In this document: positions 9,192-18,011 of the stretch, in pieces
Layout: each line of letters begins with the position of its first letter
Position numbering within the stretch: position 1 is the first letter of the stretch
Source: CAYYBE01 sp964470345
GTDB taxonomy: Bacteria > Babelota > Babeliae > Babelales > Babelaceae
Assembly (NCBI GenBank): GCA_964470345.1
Contig: CAYYBE010000007.1
Span: forward strand, 1 to 64,000
Direction: 5' to 3'
DNA length: 64,000 bases
Notes under the pieces: generated by a model
Told to the model about the DNA's origin: nothing
The model's input: only the letters and a program-made list of their open reading frames with translations
The model's database searches: none
Made by a program: the position numbers and the translations under genes

Positions 9192-10634
9192 ATCCAATTT
9201 CTTTTGCTCGACAAGTTCTTTAAGATCTACGCGGCTACTGCAGACAATGCGTGCATCGCTTGAGGTAAGTTGCTTGCTGTAAAAAGAGGTATAAAATCCT
9301 GTAGTGAAGAACTGAGCCAGTCGCTCCTGCGTTTCAAGCGAAAGCTGTTCAACATGTTCAATAAAGAGAATTCCCGAAGAACTTAACCTTGCAAGTGCGC
9401 CATGGTTATCCTCTTGATTTTGCGACGTAAAGTCTCCAAATATTTCTGCAGCAACAGCGCAATCATGCTCAGGTTTTTCAAGTGTAATTGTATGTAGGAG
9501 GGCCCGCGCACAAATATATTGGTATATTTCCACTAAGCGATAGATGTCTTCATCAGCACCTTGTAAGAATAAGGGTCGACAGCTGAGTGTAGCTCGTAAA
9601 AACCGTATTTTAAAATTAAAGAGAATTCCCCGTGTTGCCGGAATAAACCGTTCAACGAGCCTGCCCGAAGCGGTTGTCTGCAGGAATATTGCATATACCC
9701 AGTCAGCACCATTGCGCATGGCAGTAAATGAAGGGAAATTGAAAAGTGAAGAGACGGTGGGGCGGGTAGCGATGACAACAGCATTTGTTTGCTTTGTGTC
9801 TCGCATCACAGAAAAGCGCAAAGGATTTCCTTGGGCATCTTTCAGTTTGATCGACTCCTCTTTCTCATATTTTTTAAAAGTATCGATCAGGTGCTTGAGC
9901 GGTTTTTCATAAGCATTTTCAATCAGCCGTGTTCCTTCCGGTAATCCAAGTAATTTTGCACCTTCGGCATTTGCAATCTGCAAACACTTTTCCTTCATGA
10001 AAATCAGTCCAACTGCCTCGCTTGCCTGCGTTTCAACTATGGACCGCATCCCTTCATGGTAATGTTGTCGTTCTTGGAAAAGCTGAATTGTTTGATATTT
10101 GTAGGTCAAAACCTCTTTCTCAAAAACATCGGGGTCCATATGTTGCTTATGTTCAATAACGTGAGAAATAAGGCCAACATAGGCAAGCATACCCTCCACT
10201 TCGGGATCGGTAACCAATTTGTTCATGCCGGCATTACGTTCAACGATAATATACCCAACTAACCTCTTTTCCCCGTAAATCGGTAAGAACACCTCGGCGT
10301 TTATCCGTTCCATAAACGCACGAATTTCTTGTGCATCAGGGTCGAGGTTATAGACGTCATAGTATTGAGCCTCGGCATAGAGCAGAATACGTTTTTGTTT
10401 AATTTTTTCACAAAACGGAGAGCCTGCTTTATACAATGCTTCTACATCCCCTACGGTTCGCACTGCTTTGGCTGCGTCAAGATTACGTTCATGGTTGGTC
10501 GCGCGAATATAGAGGGTTACACTACCATTGGGAAAACCAAACGTTTTCTCAAAATACTCTTTGGTTAATACCCACAGCTCTTGCAACGAAGTCGCTTGCC
10601 TTATCTGCTCAATTACTTGAGAAAATGGCTGCAT
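9156..10634 (-). pseudogene. N-terminal part of a broken sigma54-activator-like regulator (GAF, PAS, degenerate AAA+)
   Basis: 492 residues from an ATG at 10634 with GGAG ten bases upstream; a longer frame back to a TTG at 10742 has no good ribosome site. Order: GAF-like domain (about 1-170), PAS-like domain (about 215-310), then an AAA+ sigma54-interaction domain. In the AAA+ part GDFTSQ stands where GAFTGA should be, GADEDIY replaces the Walker A GESGTGKE (no lysine), and GILFIEHV replaces GTLFLDE in Walker B. ATP hydrolysis and sigma54 contact are therefore doubtful even before the break. The frame stops shortly after the ARIVCSSRVDLKEL strand, and the rest of the domain continues in another frame from about 9146. 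A truncated GAF-PAS sensor protein could still be made. Confidence 0.7.
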
Positions 10635-11595
10635 TAATGGCTTTCTCCAGAACCATTGGGATGTACGTATGGCAGGATGTGTACTGGGTAGGCGGTGTAA
10701 TTCAAAAATGGCGTAATACGCACACTTCAAACGCAATGCCAAAAGTGGTCCATTTTACATCGTTTTTTTGAAGCGGCACTGTTGAAGAGATTGCAAATAT
10801 CGCGAAAGGAGTTGTACAAGTTTATGTCAAAAGGTTGTGAAGAACCCGCGTGACGTTTGAACAATACCCAAAAGGCTCGGCTGCAATTTTTTTTGAGTAG
10901 TCCAGATCGCATGATCGAAACTATGGAGCTATTTTTGCTCATTTTTGGCCAAAAACGTGATTTTGCAAGATATCGCGATAGGTCAAAACATGGAAAAGCG
11001 TTGATTTATCGATGTTTTTAATCTTGCAAATAATTTGCAAGATATCGCATATTCTGACGTGTATTTATCAGGATTGCGTAAGCAAAAAGTGAAGATAAAG
11101 GTCGGGGGTAAAGTGGCAAAAATAGAGCTCGCTTTAATTGTTGCAATTTAACGCTTCCCTGCAAAATGCAACACTATTGCACGTGCGCGCAGAGGGTAAA
11201 AACATGGAAAAAGGTTGAGTGGTAGGCTTTTTTAATTGTTGCAAAATATTTTGCAACAATAGAGAGATGTTTTGAGCTTTTGCTCATGAATTTTACTGTA
11301 ATTCGAGACGCTACTTCCAAATTACCGTAAGCCTTTCATTTCCTAAAATTGGGGCCACCAAGGGTTCTCAATGGCAAAAACAGCTGGTGAACAGAATTGT
11401 TGCAAATTTACGCTTTCCTGCAAAATGCAACATTTTTGCAACAAGTACGCAGTGGCAAAACGTGGAAAAAGGTTGAGTTATCGATGTTTTTAATTTTGCA
11501 AATATTTTGCAACAATATTGAGGTGCGTTGACTTTGTTTTAGAAAGGTGCAAGGAGATAAGAAATGGTTTACGTTGTAAAGGCAGTAGGGAGGTA
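10635..11595. repeat. Non-coding region with three diverged repeat units rich in TTGCAA palindromes
   Basis: I see no gene here. Three related units share CATGGAAAA (at 10989, 11203 and, as CGTGGAAAA, 11461), then GTTGA, a TTTTTAAT run and an inverted repeat of TTGCAA words. The inverted repeats lie at 11021-11043 (11-bp arms, 1-nt centre), 11235-11260 (perfect 26-bp palindrome) and 11497-11513 (degenerate). Units two and three also share an upstream stretch containing CCTGCAAAATGCAAC (11159 and 11418). A palindrome TTTTTGGCCAAAAA lies at 10942-10955. Unit spacing is about 214 and 258 bp. The function is unknown; clustered operator sites, a partition or origin-like array, or decayed mobile DNA are all possible. 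Confidence 0.6.
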
Positions 11596-12012
11596 TTACT
11601 TTAGGGAGTAGAGGAGTTTGCCCTCTTCTTTAATCTTATACATGAGCGTTGATTTTTGGTGAGCACGCTGTTCAAACTCATCGTTGGTTAGAACGAGAAG
11701 ATCTTTCGAGATGCCAAGACCGAAAAGAGCATCAAAACCAGCAATGGCTCGTTTATAGCTTTTTTCATCAGATTTTTCGACAACAATCAAGAGATCGACA
11801 TCGCTATCTTCATCAGGATGTCCCCAGGCATAAGAGCCGAAAAGATAAATTTTAAGAGGGTTATAGGTTTTTACCAAACGGTTGGTAACTTCTTCAAACG
11901 TCGCGCGAGTTACAGATCCTGAGGTTTGCCTCGTAAGCAACTCTTTTTCGCGACCTCGAAGGCCACCTACAGCTTGCTGTGCGGGGTCTTCACACGTTTT
12001 GGGAGAAATCAT
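11596..12012 (-). CDS. Nucleotidyltransferase-domain protein (MNT family) with an in-frame palindromic insert
   Basis: 138 residues; ATG at 12012 with AAAGGG seven bases upstream. The pol-beta-type motif FGSYAWG...DSDVDLLIV (GS plus DxD) is intact, so the two metal-binding aspartates are present. Such small proteins act as minimal nucleotidyltransferases, often as the antitoxin half of HEPN/MNT pairs; no HEPN gene is adjacent, so it is an orphan here. Residues about 7-32 (CEDPAQQAVGG to RQTSG) have no counterpart in ordinary MNT proteins and are encoded by a repeat also found in murE. Without the insert the protein would begin close to TNRLVKTYNPLKIYLFGS. Confidence 0.75.
   Translation of the reverse strand: MISPKTCEDPAQQAVGGLRGREKELLTRQTSGSVTRATFEEVTNRLVKTYNPLKIYLFGSYAWGHPDEDSDVDLLIVVEKSDEKSYKRAIAGFDALFGLGISKDLLVLTNDEFEQRAHQKSTLMYKIKEEGKLLYSLK
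11918..11995 (-). repeat. Palindromic element inserted in frame in the nucleotidyltransferase gene
   Basis: Read on the minus strand it starts GTGTGAAGACCCC and ends TACGAGGCAAACCTCAGG. The element in murE at 39098-39163 has the same start and end (GTGTGAAGAACCCC ... TACGAGGCAAGCCTCGAGG) and a similar middle (TTCGA.GTCG..AAA.AG). Lengths are about 78 and 66 bp. Both copies are in the same orientation and reading frame relative to their gene, giving a CE(D/E)P start. The arrangement recalls the in-gene palindromic elements known from Rickettsia. Confidence 0.65.
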
Positions 12013-12105
12013 ATCTAACCCTTTCTGAATTTTATTCTCAAGTAATGTAAGTATATCATCTTTTTTTTACAATAATCCAGGGTAACGAAAGGGCTTTGTT
12101 TAGGG

Positions 12106-13452
12106 CTAGTTTGCTGGAAACAGCGCGAGTAATTCATAGACTGAACTGAACCGTTTAACGGCGCATGAAGCAGAGTCAAACTTTTGGTTTTTTGCAGTAA
12201 AAACGCGGTTGATGCCGAACTTTTCTGCCTCGCCCAAATGGATCCCAAAATGGTTAATCGGCTTAATTTGTCCCGTAAGGCTAATCTCGCCTAATGCGAC
12301 CGATTTTTCAGGCAGCGGTTGTTGGAAATAACTTGAAAGTAAGGCAAGGGCGATGCCAAGGTCGGCAGAGCTTCCTTTAATTTTAAAGCCGCCGCTGACC
12401 CTAAAAAAGATATCATGTGCGCTCATTTTAATGTGCAGATGCTTTTCAATAATCGCAGCAATTAATAAAACTTGGTTCTGTTCAATGCCAGAAACGATAC
12501 GTTGTGGCATCGTGAATTTGGTGGGCACGGTTAGCGCTTGCAGTTCTATGAGTAAGGGGCGGGTGCCCTCGATTGAACTGACCAATGTTGAGCCGGGGTT
12601 ATTCGAAATCTCTTCTAAGAGTTGCTGGTTAATATTGGGCATCTCTTGTAAACCATGTTCATGCATCTCAAAAAAGCCAAGTTCATTAACGGTACCAAAG
12701 CGGTTTTTTACTGCACGTAACATGCGGGTTTGCCAGCGGTCTTCGCCCTGTAAATAAAATGCAGCGTCGACCATATGTTCTAATGTTTTTGGGCCGGCCA
12801 TTAAACCATCTTTGGTAATATGGCCGCTGACCATAACCGCAATGCCCTGCTCTTTGGCAAGGCGCATGAGGCGAAAGGCTGACTCTTTAACTTGTCCCGT
12901 GCTACCGGGTAATGTCTGTGCGCTTGAGGTATAACAGTTTTGGATAGAGTCGATAATAACGAGTTGTGGCTTTGCCTGTTCTGCCGTCGTAATAATATCG
13001 TCAAGATTGGCATTGTCTGAAAAGAGAATCTCTGTGTTACCACAGTCCAGCCGTTGGGCCCGTAATTTTACTTGCTCAAGTGACTCTTCTGAGGAAAAAT
13101 AGATGACCGTATGGTTAAGCGAAATGGCGTGAGCAACTTGGAGCAATAACGTTGATTTTCCAATGCCAGGGTCACCGGTTAAGATAACAAACGATGCGGG
13201 CATAATCCCGCCACCCGTCACCCGGTCCCATTCTTTAATGCCGCTGAGCATGCGCCTGGTGGGCATGGTGGCAATCGACGCTAAATTCGCGAGAGCGACC
13301 GTTGAACCCGGGCGCGCCATGGGGGTTACCGAAGCAGAGGTGGTCTGTTCTTCGATGGTGTTCCACTCATGACACTGAGGACAGTTGCCCTGCCATTTAA
13401 CGGTTTGTGCGTCACAAGCGTTGCAAATAAAGCGTTTATCTGACTTTGCCAT
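12106..13452 (-). CDS. radA: DNA repair protein RadA/Sms
   Basis: 448 residues, the usual length for RadA. An N-terminal zinc finger (CNACDAQ...CPQC, about 10-27) is followed by a RecA-like ATPase with Walker A GDPGIGKST, the RadA-specific KNRFG motif and a C-terminal Lon-protease-like domain. RadA is a hexameric branch-migration helicase used in recombinational repair. The gene starts 6 bp after the thymidine kinase gene on the same strand, so the two are probably co-transcribed. Confidence 0.95.
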   Translation of the reverse strand: MAKSDKRFICNACDAQTVKWQGNCPQCHEWNTIEEQTTSASVTPMARPGSTVALANLASIATMPTRRMLSGIKEWDRVTGGGIMPASFVILTGDPGIGKSTLLLQVAHAISLNHTVIYFSSEESLEQVKLRAQRLDCGNTEILFSDNANLDDIITTAEQAKPQLVIIDSIQNCYTSSAQTLPGSTGQVKESAFRLMRLAKEQGIAVMVSGHITKDGLMAGPKTLEHMVDAAFYLQGEDRWQTRMLRAVKNRFGTVNELGFFEMHEHGLQEMPNINQQLLEEISNNPGSTLVSSIEGTRPLLIELQALTVPTKFTMPQRIVSGIEQNQVLLIAAIIEKHLHIKMSAHDIFFRVSGGFKIKGSSADLGIALALLSSYFQQPLPEKSVALGEISLTGQIKPINHFGIHLGEAEKFGINRVFTAKNQKFDSASCAVKRFSSVYELLALFPAN

Positions 13453-13458
13453 TGGGTT

Positions 13459-14028
13459 TTAACAGGCGGTGCGGTAGCAGGAGCGACAACGTGCTTCGTA
13501 ACTTTCCCGCGCGCCGATCATAATCAAAGGATCACTGTACTTTGCAGGGGTTCCGTTGACCAACCGTTGGGAATACTGTGCATCTTTACCGCAGCACATA
13601 CAGACCGCTTTTAACTTGACGACCTCGTCGGCCAGAGCTAAAAGGGCTGGCATACAGCCAAAGGGTGTTCCGCGGAAATCAAGATCAAGCCCAGCAACGA
13701 TAACACGTTTGCCTTTTTGAATTAATTCATTAACAACCGGGACGATGCCATAGGAAAAGAATTGTACTTCGTCGATGCCGATAACTTGGGTTGTTTCTAA
13801 AACAAAGGTTCGTAATTCTTCAGGATGGTCGACCGAAATAGCAGGCAATTTGTCGCCGCTGTGTGCATTAACGTGGTCGGTTGCTGTTCGATTATCCAGG
13901 CTTGGTTTGAAAACTTGTGTGGTTACTTGGGCAAATTCTGCGCGACGAATGCGGCGAATCAGTTCCTCTGATTTTCCCGAAAACATTGATCCGCAAATGA
14001 CCTCAAGTTTACCTTGCATTGTATCCAT
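13459..14028 (-). CDS. tdk: Thymidine kinase, cytosolic type
   Basis: 189 residues from the ATG at 14028, which has GGGGA just upstream; an in-frame ATG at 14040 is the alternative. Type II thymidine kinase: P-loop GSMFSGKSEELI, lid DEVQFF, and a zinc ribbon with CMCCGKD and CRSCY. It phosphorylates thymidine (and deoxyuridine) with ATP, feeding dTTP by salvage. It lies in a minus-strand run: secreted thymidine kinase, this gene, radA. The two kinases are clearly paralogous, but this one has no signal peptide. Confidence 0.93.
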   Translation of the reverse strand: MDTMQGKLEVICGSMFSGKSEELIRRIRRAEFAQVTTQVFKPSLDNRTATDHVNAHSGDKLPAISVDHPEELRTFVLETTQVIGIDEVQFFSYGIVPVVNELIQKGKRVIVAGLDLDFRGTPFGCMPALLALADEVVKLKAVCMCCGKDAQYSQRLVNGTPAKYSDPLIMIGARESYEARCRSCYRTAC

Positions 14029-14105
14029 GATATTCCCCATATGATTTGATACGACACTGCTCGCATACTCAGTTTCCTCGCATGAGGGGCAGTTGTCAAT
14101 CGCAA

Positions 14106-14774
14106 TTATTTTGACTGACCTGCCGGTGTAAGCGCGTAACAGTTGCGACAGCGTGCTTCGTAGGCCTCTTTTGCTCCAATAAGAATGAGCGGATCATCTT
14201 CTTTTGCAGGTTTTCCATTAACCAACCGTTGGCTTACGTAGGCATCTTTTCCGCAGATAAGACAGACTGCGTTGAGCTTGGTGATCTTGTCCCCTTTAGC
14301 GAGCAGGATTGGCATGGCTCCGAACGGTTTCTGTTTAAAATCAAGATCGAGTCCTACAACAATAACCTGTTTTCCCATAGCGATCAGTTTGTCGACAACG
14401 TCAACAATTTGAGGATGAAAAAACTGAGCCTCATCAATACCAACGACGTCTATGCTGCCAAGATCGGGAAAAAGAAGAATATCTTCGGGCCTCTGTGTGT
14501 CGATGGGGGTTGCGGGAAGATTGTTGCCATTATGCGAATGCACTTTGTCGACACTTGTTCTCGTATCGATAGTTGGTTTAAAGATATGCACTATTTTCTT
14601 GGCATATTCCGCTCGCTTCATAAGCCGAATTAATGCTTCTGACTTACCGGCGTACATTGATCCGCAGACAACTTCTAACGAACCGGCTGGGAACTCTTTT
14701 GTTGAAAGTTGCGTTGCTGTGAGTGATAGTATGAGAGAGAAAAAAAAGTATGAAAAAGTGGCGCGTTTGCACAT
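14106..14774 (-). CDS. Second thymidine kinase, with an N-terminal signal peptide or membrane anchor
   Basis: 222 residues from the ATG at 14774, preceded by AGGAG with a 5-base spacer; earlier in-frame starts lack a ribosome site. After MCKRAT comes a hydrophobic run (FSYFFFSLILSLTA) typical of a signal peptide or anchor, then a complete type II thymidine kinase: P-loop GSMYAGKSEALI, DEAQFF, zinc ribbon CLICGKD...CRNCY. All catalytic motifs are intact. Thymidine kinases are normally cytosolic, so a secreted or membrane-tethered copy next to the normal one is unusual. It might act in the periplasm or in a host cell. Membrane anchoring with the catalytic part inside is an alternative. Confidence 0.85.
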   Translation of the reverse strand: MCKRATFSYFFFSLILSLTATQLSTKEFPAGSLEVVCGSMYAGKSEALIRLMKRAEYAKKIVHIFKPTIDTRTSVDKVHSHNGNNLPATPIDTQRPEDILLFPDLGSIDVVGIDEAQFFHPQIVDVVDKLIAMGKQVIVVGLDLDFKQKPFGAMPILLAKGDKITKLNAVCLICGKDAYVSQRLVNGKPAKEDDPLILIGAKEAYEARCRNCYALTPAGQSK

Positions 14775-14865
14775 ACAAACTCCTGTGAGGTTTCGGTGAT
14801 TTACTTTAGACCCCACTAAGTTTTGTGCGAAGTACGCTTGTTGTCAATCTTCTTTTTGTAAGAAC

Positions 14866-15804
14866 TTAATTCATCCACAAACCGGCTTTAGAGGAGCGTA
14901 TTTTGACCTCTCCGGCGAGCAAGGCTTGGTTCAAGCGTTGTGCTTTGGTGAGGATATGTTCTTCCTGTTCGCCCAGTGCAAGTAAGGGAGTTTGGCCGAT
15001 GGCAATGTCTTGACGAATGATTTGGAATGTTTGCACGGAAAGAAGATCACCTGCTGTTTCTATGAAGTAAGAGAAGCGGTAGATCAATGACCAAAAACAG
15101 TGGTTGAGGGTGACTTCATCAGGAATAATGTGCAATTGTTCAAGCTCATCAAGTTTTGCTGCTAACATCTTGCAGCATTCCCAACAGGCCTGTTGTTCGC
15201 GTGGGTCCCAGACCAGTTTATCAAGAGCGCTTTCAATAAAGCGGCTGATTGCATACTGTAGTTCGACCTGGGCTTGCTGCTTGCTATTGTCAGTGATAGC
15301 AAGAACTTTTGTGGTGAGATGTTCAATAAACTGTTCGGGATCATTTTTAAGATCATTAAATTTGGTTAAGAGTGATTCGTATAATTCTTTTTTTATAGCA
15401 TCATGATGATTACGATGCTCTGCCTTTTTAAACAGATGCTGTGTATTGATAGCAATAGAATCGAATAAGCGAGCAAGTGCATAGGGGTTGACCCACAGAC
15501 TTTCTTTTAAGCGAGCGTGAAAGAGGTCGACAACTGAGGCAACAAATGCCTCTTGTTGTTTAACATTGGGTGTATGTTCCAAAAAATTATCAACATGGCG
15601 AAATGTGGCAGGCAAGCAGAATGTGCCGTAGGTTGGATGATTAAAGATGGAAGTAAAGAAGTTTGCAATACCTGGCTGTGTCATGATGACTGGTCGTAAA
15701 AAACTGTTTAATGTTTCTTGCGGGAGCTGTACGGTGGCGCCCATAGTATGCATAGTGCAGTAGGCAATAAGTGCGATGATTTTTTTGTAGTGTGTAAACG
15801 TCAT
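14866..15804 (-). CDS. Secreted protein of unknown function, helical
   Basis: 312 residues; ATG at 15804 with AAAGGAG upstream. The N terminus (MTFTHYKKIIALIAYCTMHTMGA) is a likely signal peptide. The rest is predicted from composition to be mainly alpha-helical, with a few cysteines (CWECCK near residue 213) and no motif I recognise. It is the kind of short exported orphan seen repeatedly in this window. The gap upstream (15805-15969) holds only short repeats of CTGACATTAA and no gene. Confidence 0.7.
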   Translation of the reverse strand: MTFTHYKKIIALIAYCTMHTMGATVQLPQETLNSFLRPVIMTQPGIANFFTSIFNHPTYGTFCLPATFRHVDNFLEHTPNVKQQEAFVASVVDLFHARLKESLWVNPYALARLFDSIAINTQHLFKKAEHRNHHDAIKKELYESLLTKFNDLKNDPEQFIEHLTTKVLAITDNSKQQAQVELQYAISRFIESALDKLVWDPREQQACWECCKMLAAKLDELEQLHIIPDEVTLNHCFWSLIYRFSYFIETAGDLLSVQTFQIIRQDIAIGQTPLLALGEQEEHILTKAQRLNQALLAGEVKIRSSKAGLWMN

Positions 15805-15969
15805 AAAAATCTCCTTTATCTTGTTCAGATCACCATTAGCCTAAACAGTTTATAGTTTCAGGGCAAGATTCTTGTGTTTTATCCATGACGTAGCTTTGTT
15901 AAATTACCATTAAACTACCAATAAGCTGACATTAATGTTCGATTAAACTGACATTAAATCCAGAGGGGG

Positions 15970-16713
15970 CTAGCTTTTCAGGTATGACCGTAAGATTCCT
16001 AACCCCAGGGCAGTAGCGCTTGGCGCGCGTAAGATGGTTGGGGTAAGGGCGCAGAAGGTAACATGTGCGTGAGTAAGCAGTGCTTTTTCTTCGTTTGTTA
16101 AGTCGCCCTCAGGGCCAACAAGTGCAGCGATATGTGTTGGCTGAGCGCTTTTGATCTGTTCAAGTACGGTTGCCAGCGGCTGTCCTTCGGGATCAAAAAA
16201 GAGCGAGAAAAGATCTTTTGCTTTAAGCTGCGTCAGAGCTTCTGTCAATGTAATCGGCTCTTGGAGCGTGGGAAGCGCGAAATGTTTCGCTTGCTCTGCC
16301 CCAGCAATAATCTGAGCCTGTATTCGTTGCAATGCGTGCGCAGGCAATGTTTGGCGATATGCCTTTTCGGTGATTACTGGCTGAATAACTGAAGCGCCAA
16401 GTTCTGCACAGGCATAGACAGCTTCTTCAAGCGCATCTTGTTTGGTGATACTAATAAGCATGGTGATCTTCGGACTGAGTTGTTGGTTCTGTTCGGGTTT
16501 GTCGAGCTGGAGTATTAATTCTTTTTTGTTGATACTCGTAACGGTAGCCGTTACATGGATCTGTTGATTAAACAAAATCAGCTCATCGCCCGGTGCGCCG
16601 CGCATGACATGGGCAAGTCGGTGATAGAGGGGGTGAGTGCTTGGGCAGCGGTACTGTTTTTGTGCAGTGTCCAGATCGGGAATATAAAACGCAAAGATAT
16701 GTTTTTCGCTCAT
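15970..16713 (-). CDS. rsmE: 16S rRNA m3U1498 methyltransferase RsmE
   Basis: 247 residues, the family's normal length. An N-terminal PUA-like part (HRLAHVMRGAPGDELILF) is followed by a SPOUT domain with the knot motifs LVGPEGDLTNEE and LGLGILRS. It methylates U1498 of 16S rRNA in the assembled 30S subunit using S-adenosylmethionine. GPEGD replaces the common GPEGG. The start lies 58 bp from the palindrome at 16771-16798. Without the nuclease cassette this gene would be divergent from gspF. Confidence 0.92.
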   Translation of the reverse strand: MSEKHIFAFYIPDLDTAQKQYRCPSTHPLYHRLAHVMRGAPGDELILFNQQIHVTATVTSINKKELILQLDKPEQNQQLSPKITMLISITKQDALEEAVYACAELGASVIQPVITEKAYRQTLPAHALQRIQAQIIAGAEQAKHFALPTLQEPITLTEALTQLKAKDLFSLFFDPEGQPLATVLEQIKSAQPTHIAALVGPEGDLTNEEKALLTHAHVTFCALTPTILRAPSATALGLGILRSYLKS

Positions 16714-16770
16714 AAAGATCTTTCTGGTTTTTGAATAAACCGATTAGCAAGTGCTTTCGATATGGTTTTG

Positions 16771-16798
16771 TAATTGTCCCACAGCTGTGGGACAATTA
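16771..16798. repeat. Perfect 28-bp palindrome, copy 1, downstream of the nuclease gene
   Basis: The core TGTCCCACAGCTGTGGGACA is extended by four more self-complementary bases on each side (TAAT/ATTA). It begins 3 bp beyond the stop codon of the nuclease gene at 16802. No T-run follows on either strand, so it is not a standard terminator. The same core recurs at 18012-18041 on the other side of the gene. Confidence 0.9.
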
Positions 16799-16801
16799 GG
16801 T

Positions 16802-17989
16802 TTAAACGATGAAATATGTGGTTCTTGATCGACGAGCAGTTTTTTTTGATAAAGTCTTTGGATAACGCTTTTGTTTAGGTTTAGTTGCCTTGGAGGGAGC
16901 CTTTTTTTCTGGAGATGCTGTTTTTGTGTCAAGTTCAGATTCAAATTCTTCAGCCGTAGGTAAATTATTTTTCAGTGTGCGAGGGAGATCGGAGAAAAGT
17001 TTTGTTTTATAGCTTGCGACGCCGATGGGATTTGTGCTTGAGCGTAATGCATATTCTACAGTTACTTTCTTTTTTGTTTTGCATAAAAGCAATCCGATGG
17101 TTTGATTATCACCTTTATGCTTTAGTGTGTCGTCGATGGCGGCAAGGTAAAAACCAATTTGACCGGCATCTTTTGGTTCAAAATCTCGCGCCTTAAGTTC
17201 TACAACAACAAAACAACGCAACTTAAGATGGTAAAATAAAAGATCAATAAAATAATCAGTATCATCTATGTGTAATGGTACCTGGCGCCCAACAAAAGAA
17301 AAACCTTGTCCCAGTTCAAGAAGAAATTTTTGGATATGATCAATAAGCCCTTGCTCAAGTTCCTTTTCGCTTTGTTGCTTGCTCATGGTAAGGAAATCAA
17401 AAACATAGGGGTCTTTGAAGGTTTGTTGGGCAAGATCTGAAGTTGGTGCGGGAAGTGTTTGTTTGAAGTTTGAAGGCAGCTTTCCTTCTCGATGATAAAG
17501 ATCTGCTTCTATCCACGTATCAAGATTGCTTCGACTCCACCCATATTTTGTTGTTGACTTTGCATACCAAAGCCTTTGCTCGTTATTTTTAATTTTCTCT
17601 ATAAGAGTGACATTATGTCCCCAAGGTATCATAAAAAAAGCGCTATTTTCAAAGGGTTCAATAGTTTGTGAAAAATCTTGATAAGCGGTAAAAAACGCCT
17701 TCATTCGAAATATATTTGTTCTTGAAAAGCCCTCAATGCCGGGAAATGTCTTTTGTAGGTCTTGCGCAAGTAATTCAAGTGTTTTTTGTCCCCAGCCAGC
17801 CCTCTTTTGCTTTTCTGTGATTGTTCTACCAATATTCCAATAAAGGGTTAGTAACTGTTTGTTTACAGAGACAAGAGCTTGGATTTGCGATGTTTGAATG
17901 AGCCGCTTTATTTCTTCAAAAGTCGCTTTGTAATCAGGAGCTACTTTTGTGATAGGTGATTTGGAAGGTCGTTTTTGGGGCTTAGCCAT
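16802..17989 (-). CDS. YhcG/DUF1016-family PD-(D/E)XK nuclease, in a palindrome-bracketed cassette
   Basis: 395 residues from the ATG at 17989 (AAGGA eight bases upstream); a frame running back to 18037 would translate the palindrome itself and is rejected. The N-terminal winged-helix DUF1016 domain (about 20-165) contains LLTLYWNIGRTI and GWGQKTLELLAQDLQ. The C-terminal nuclease domain (about 200-350) has DDTDYFIDLLFYH then VVVELKARDFEPKDAGQI, matching the D...ExK core of the PD-(D/E)XK fold. A lysine-rich tail of about 45 residues follows. Only 22 bp separate the start from one palindrome and 3 bp separate the stop from the other, so gene and palindromes form a unit of about 1.27 kb. The DNA target and biological role of the family are not established to my knowledge. 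Confidence 0.88.
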   Translation of the reverse strand: MAKPQKRPSKSPITKVAPDYKATFEEIKRLIQTSQIQALVSVNKQLLTLYWNIGRTITEKQKRAGWGQKTLELLAQDLQKTFPGIEGFSRTNIFRMKAFFTAYQDFSQTIEPFENSAFFMIPWGHNVTLIEKIKNNEQRLWYAKSTTKYGWSRSNLDTWIEADLYHREGKLPSNFKQTLPAPTSDLAQQTFKDPYVFDFLTMSKQQSEKELEQGLIDHIQKFLLELGQGFSFVGRQVPLHIDDTDYFIDLLFYHLKLRCFVVVELKARDFEPKDAGQIGFYLAAIDDTLKHKGDNQTIGLLLCKTKKKVTVEYALRSSTNPIGVASYKTKLFSDLPRTLKNNLPTAEEFESELDTKTASPEKKAPSKATKPKQKRYPKTLSKKTARRSRTTYFIV

Positions 17990-18011
17990 ATCTACAATCC
18001 TTGATCTTTTT

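Noticed and set aside
10635..10742. Upstream extension of the regulator gene to a TTG at 10742
   Set aside because: No ribosome site there; the ATG at 10634 has GGAG and fits the start of the GAF-like domain.
10635..11595. CRISPR array in the repeat region
   Set aside because: Only three diverged units at 214-258 bp spacing; no short identical repeats with unique spacers and no cas genes nearby.
12353..12757. Plus-strand open frame inside radA
   Set aside because: It is antisense to a well-conserved gene and has no ribosome site or recognisable product.
16771..16798. The palindrome as an intrinsic terminator of the nuclease gene
   Set aside because: No T-run follows on either strand, and an identical core lies upstream of the gene where termination makes no sense.
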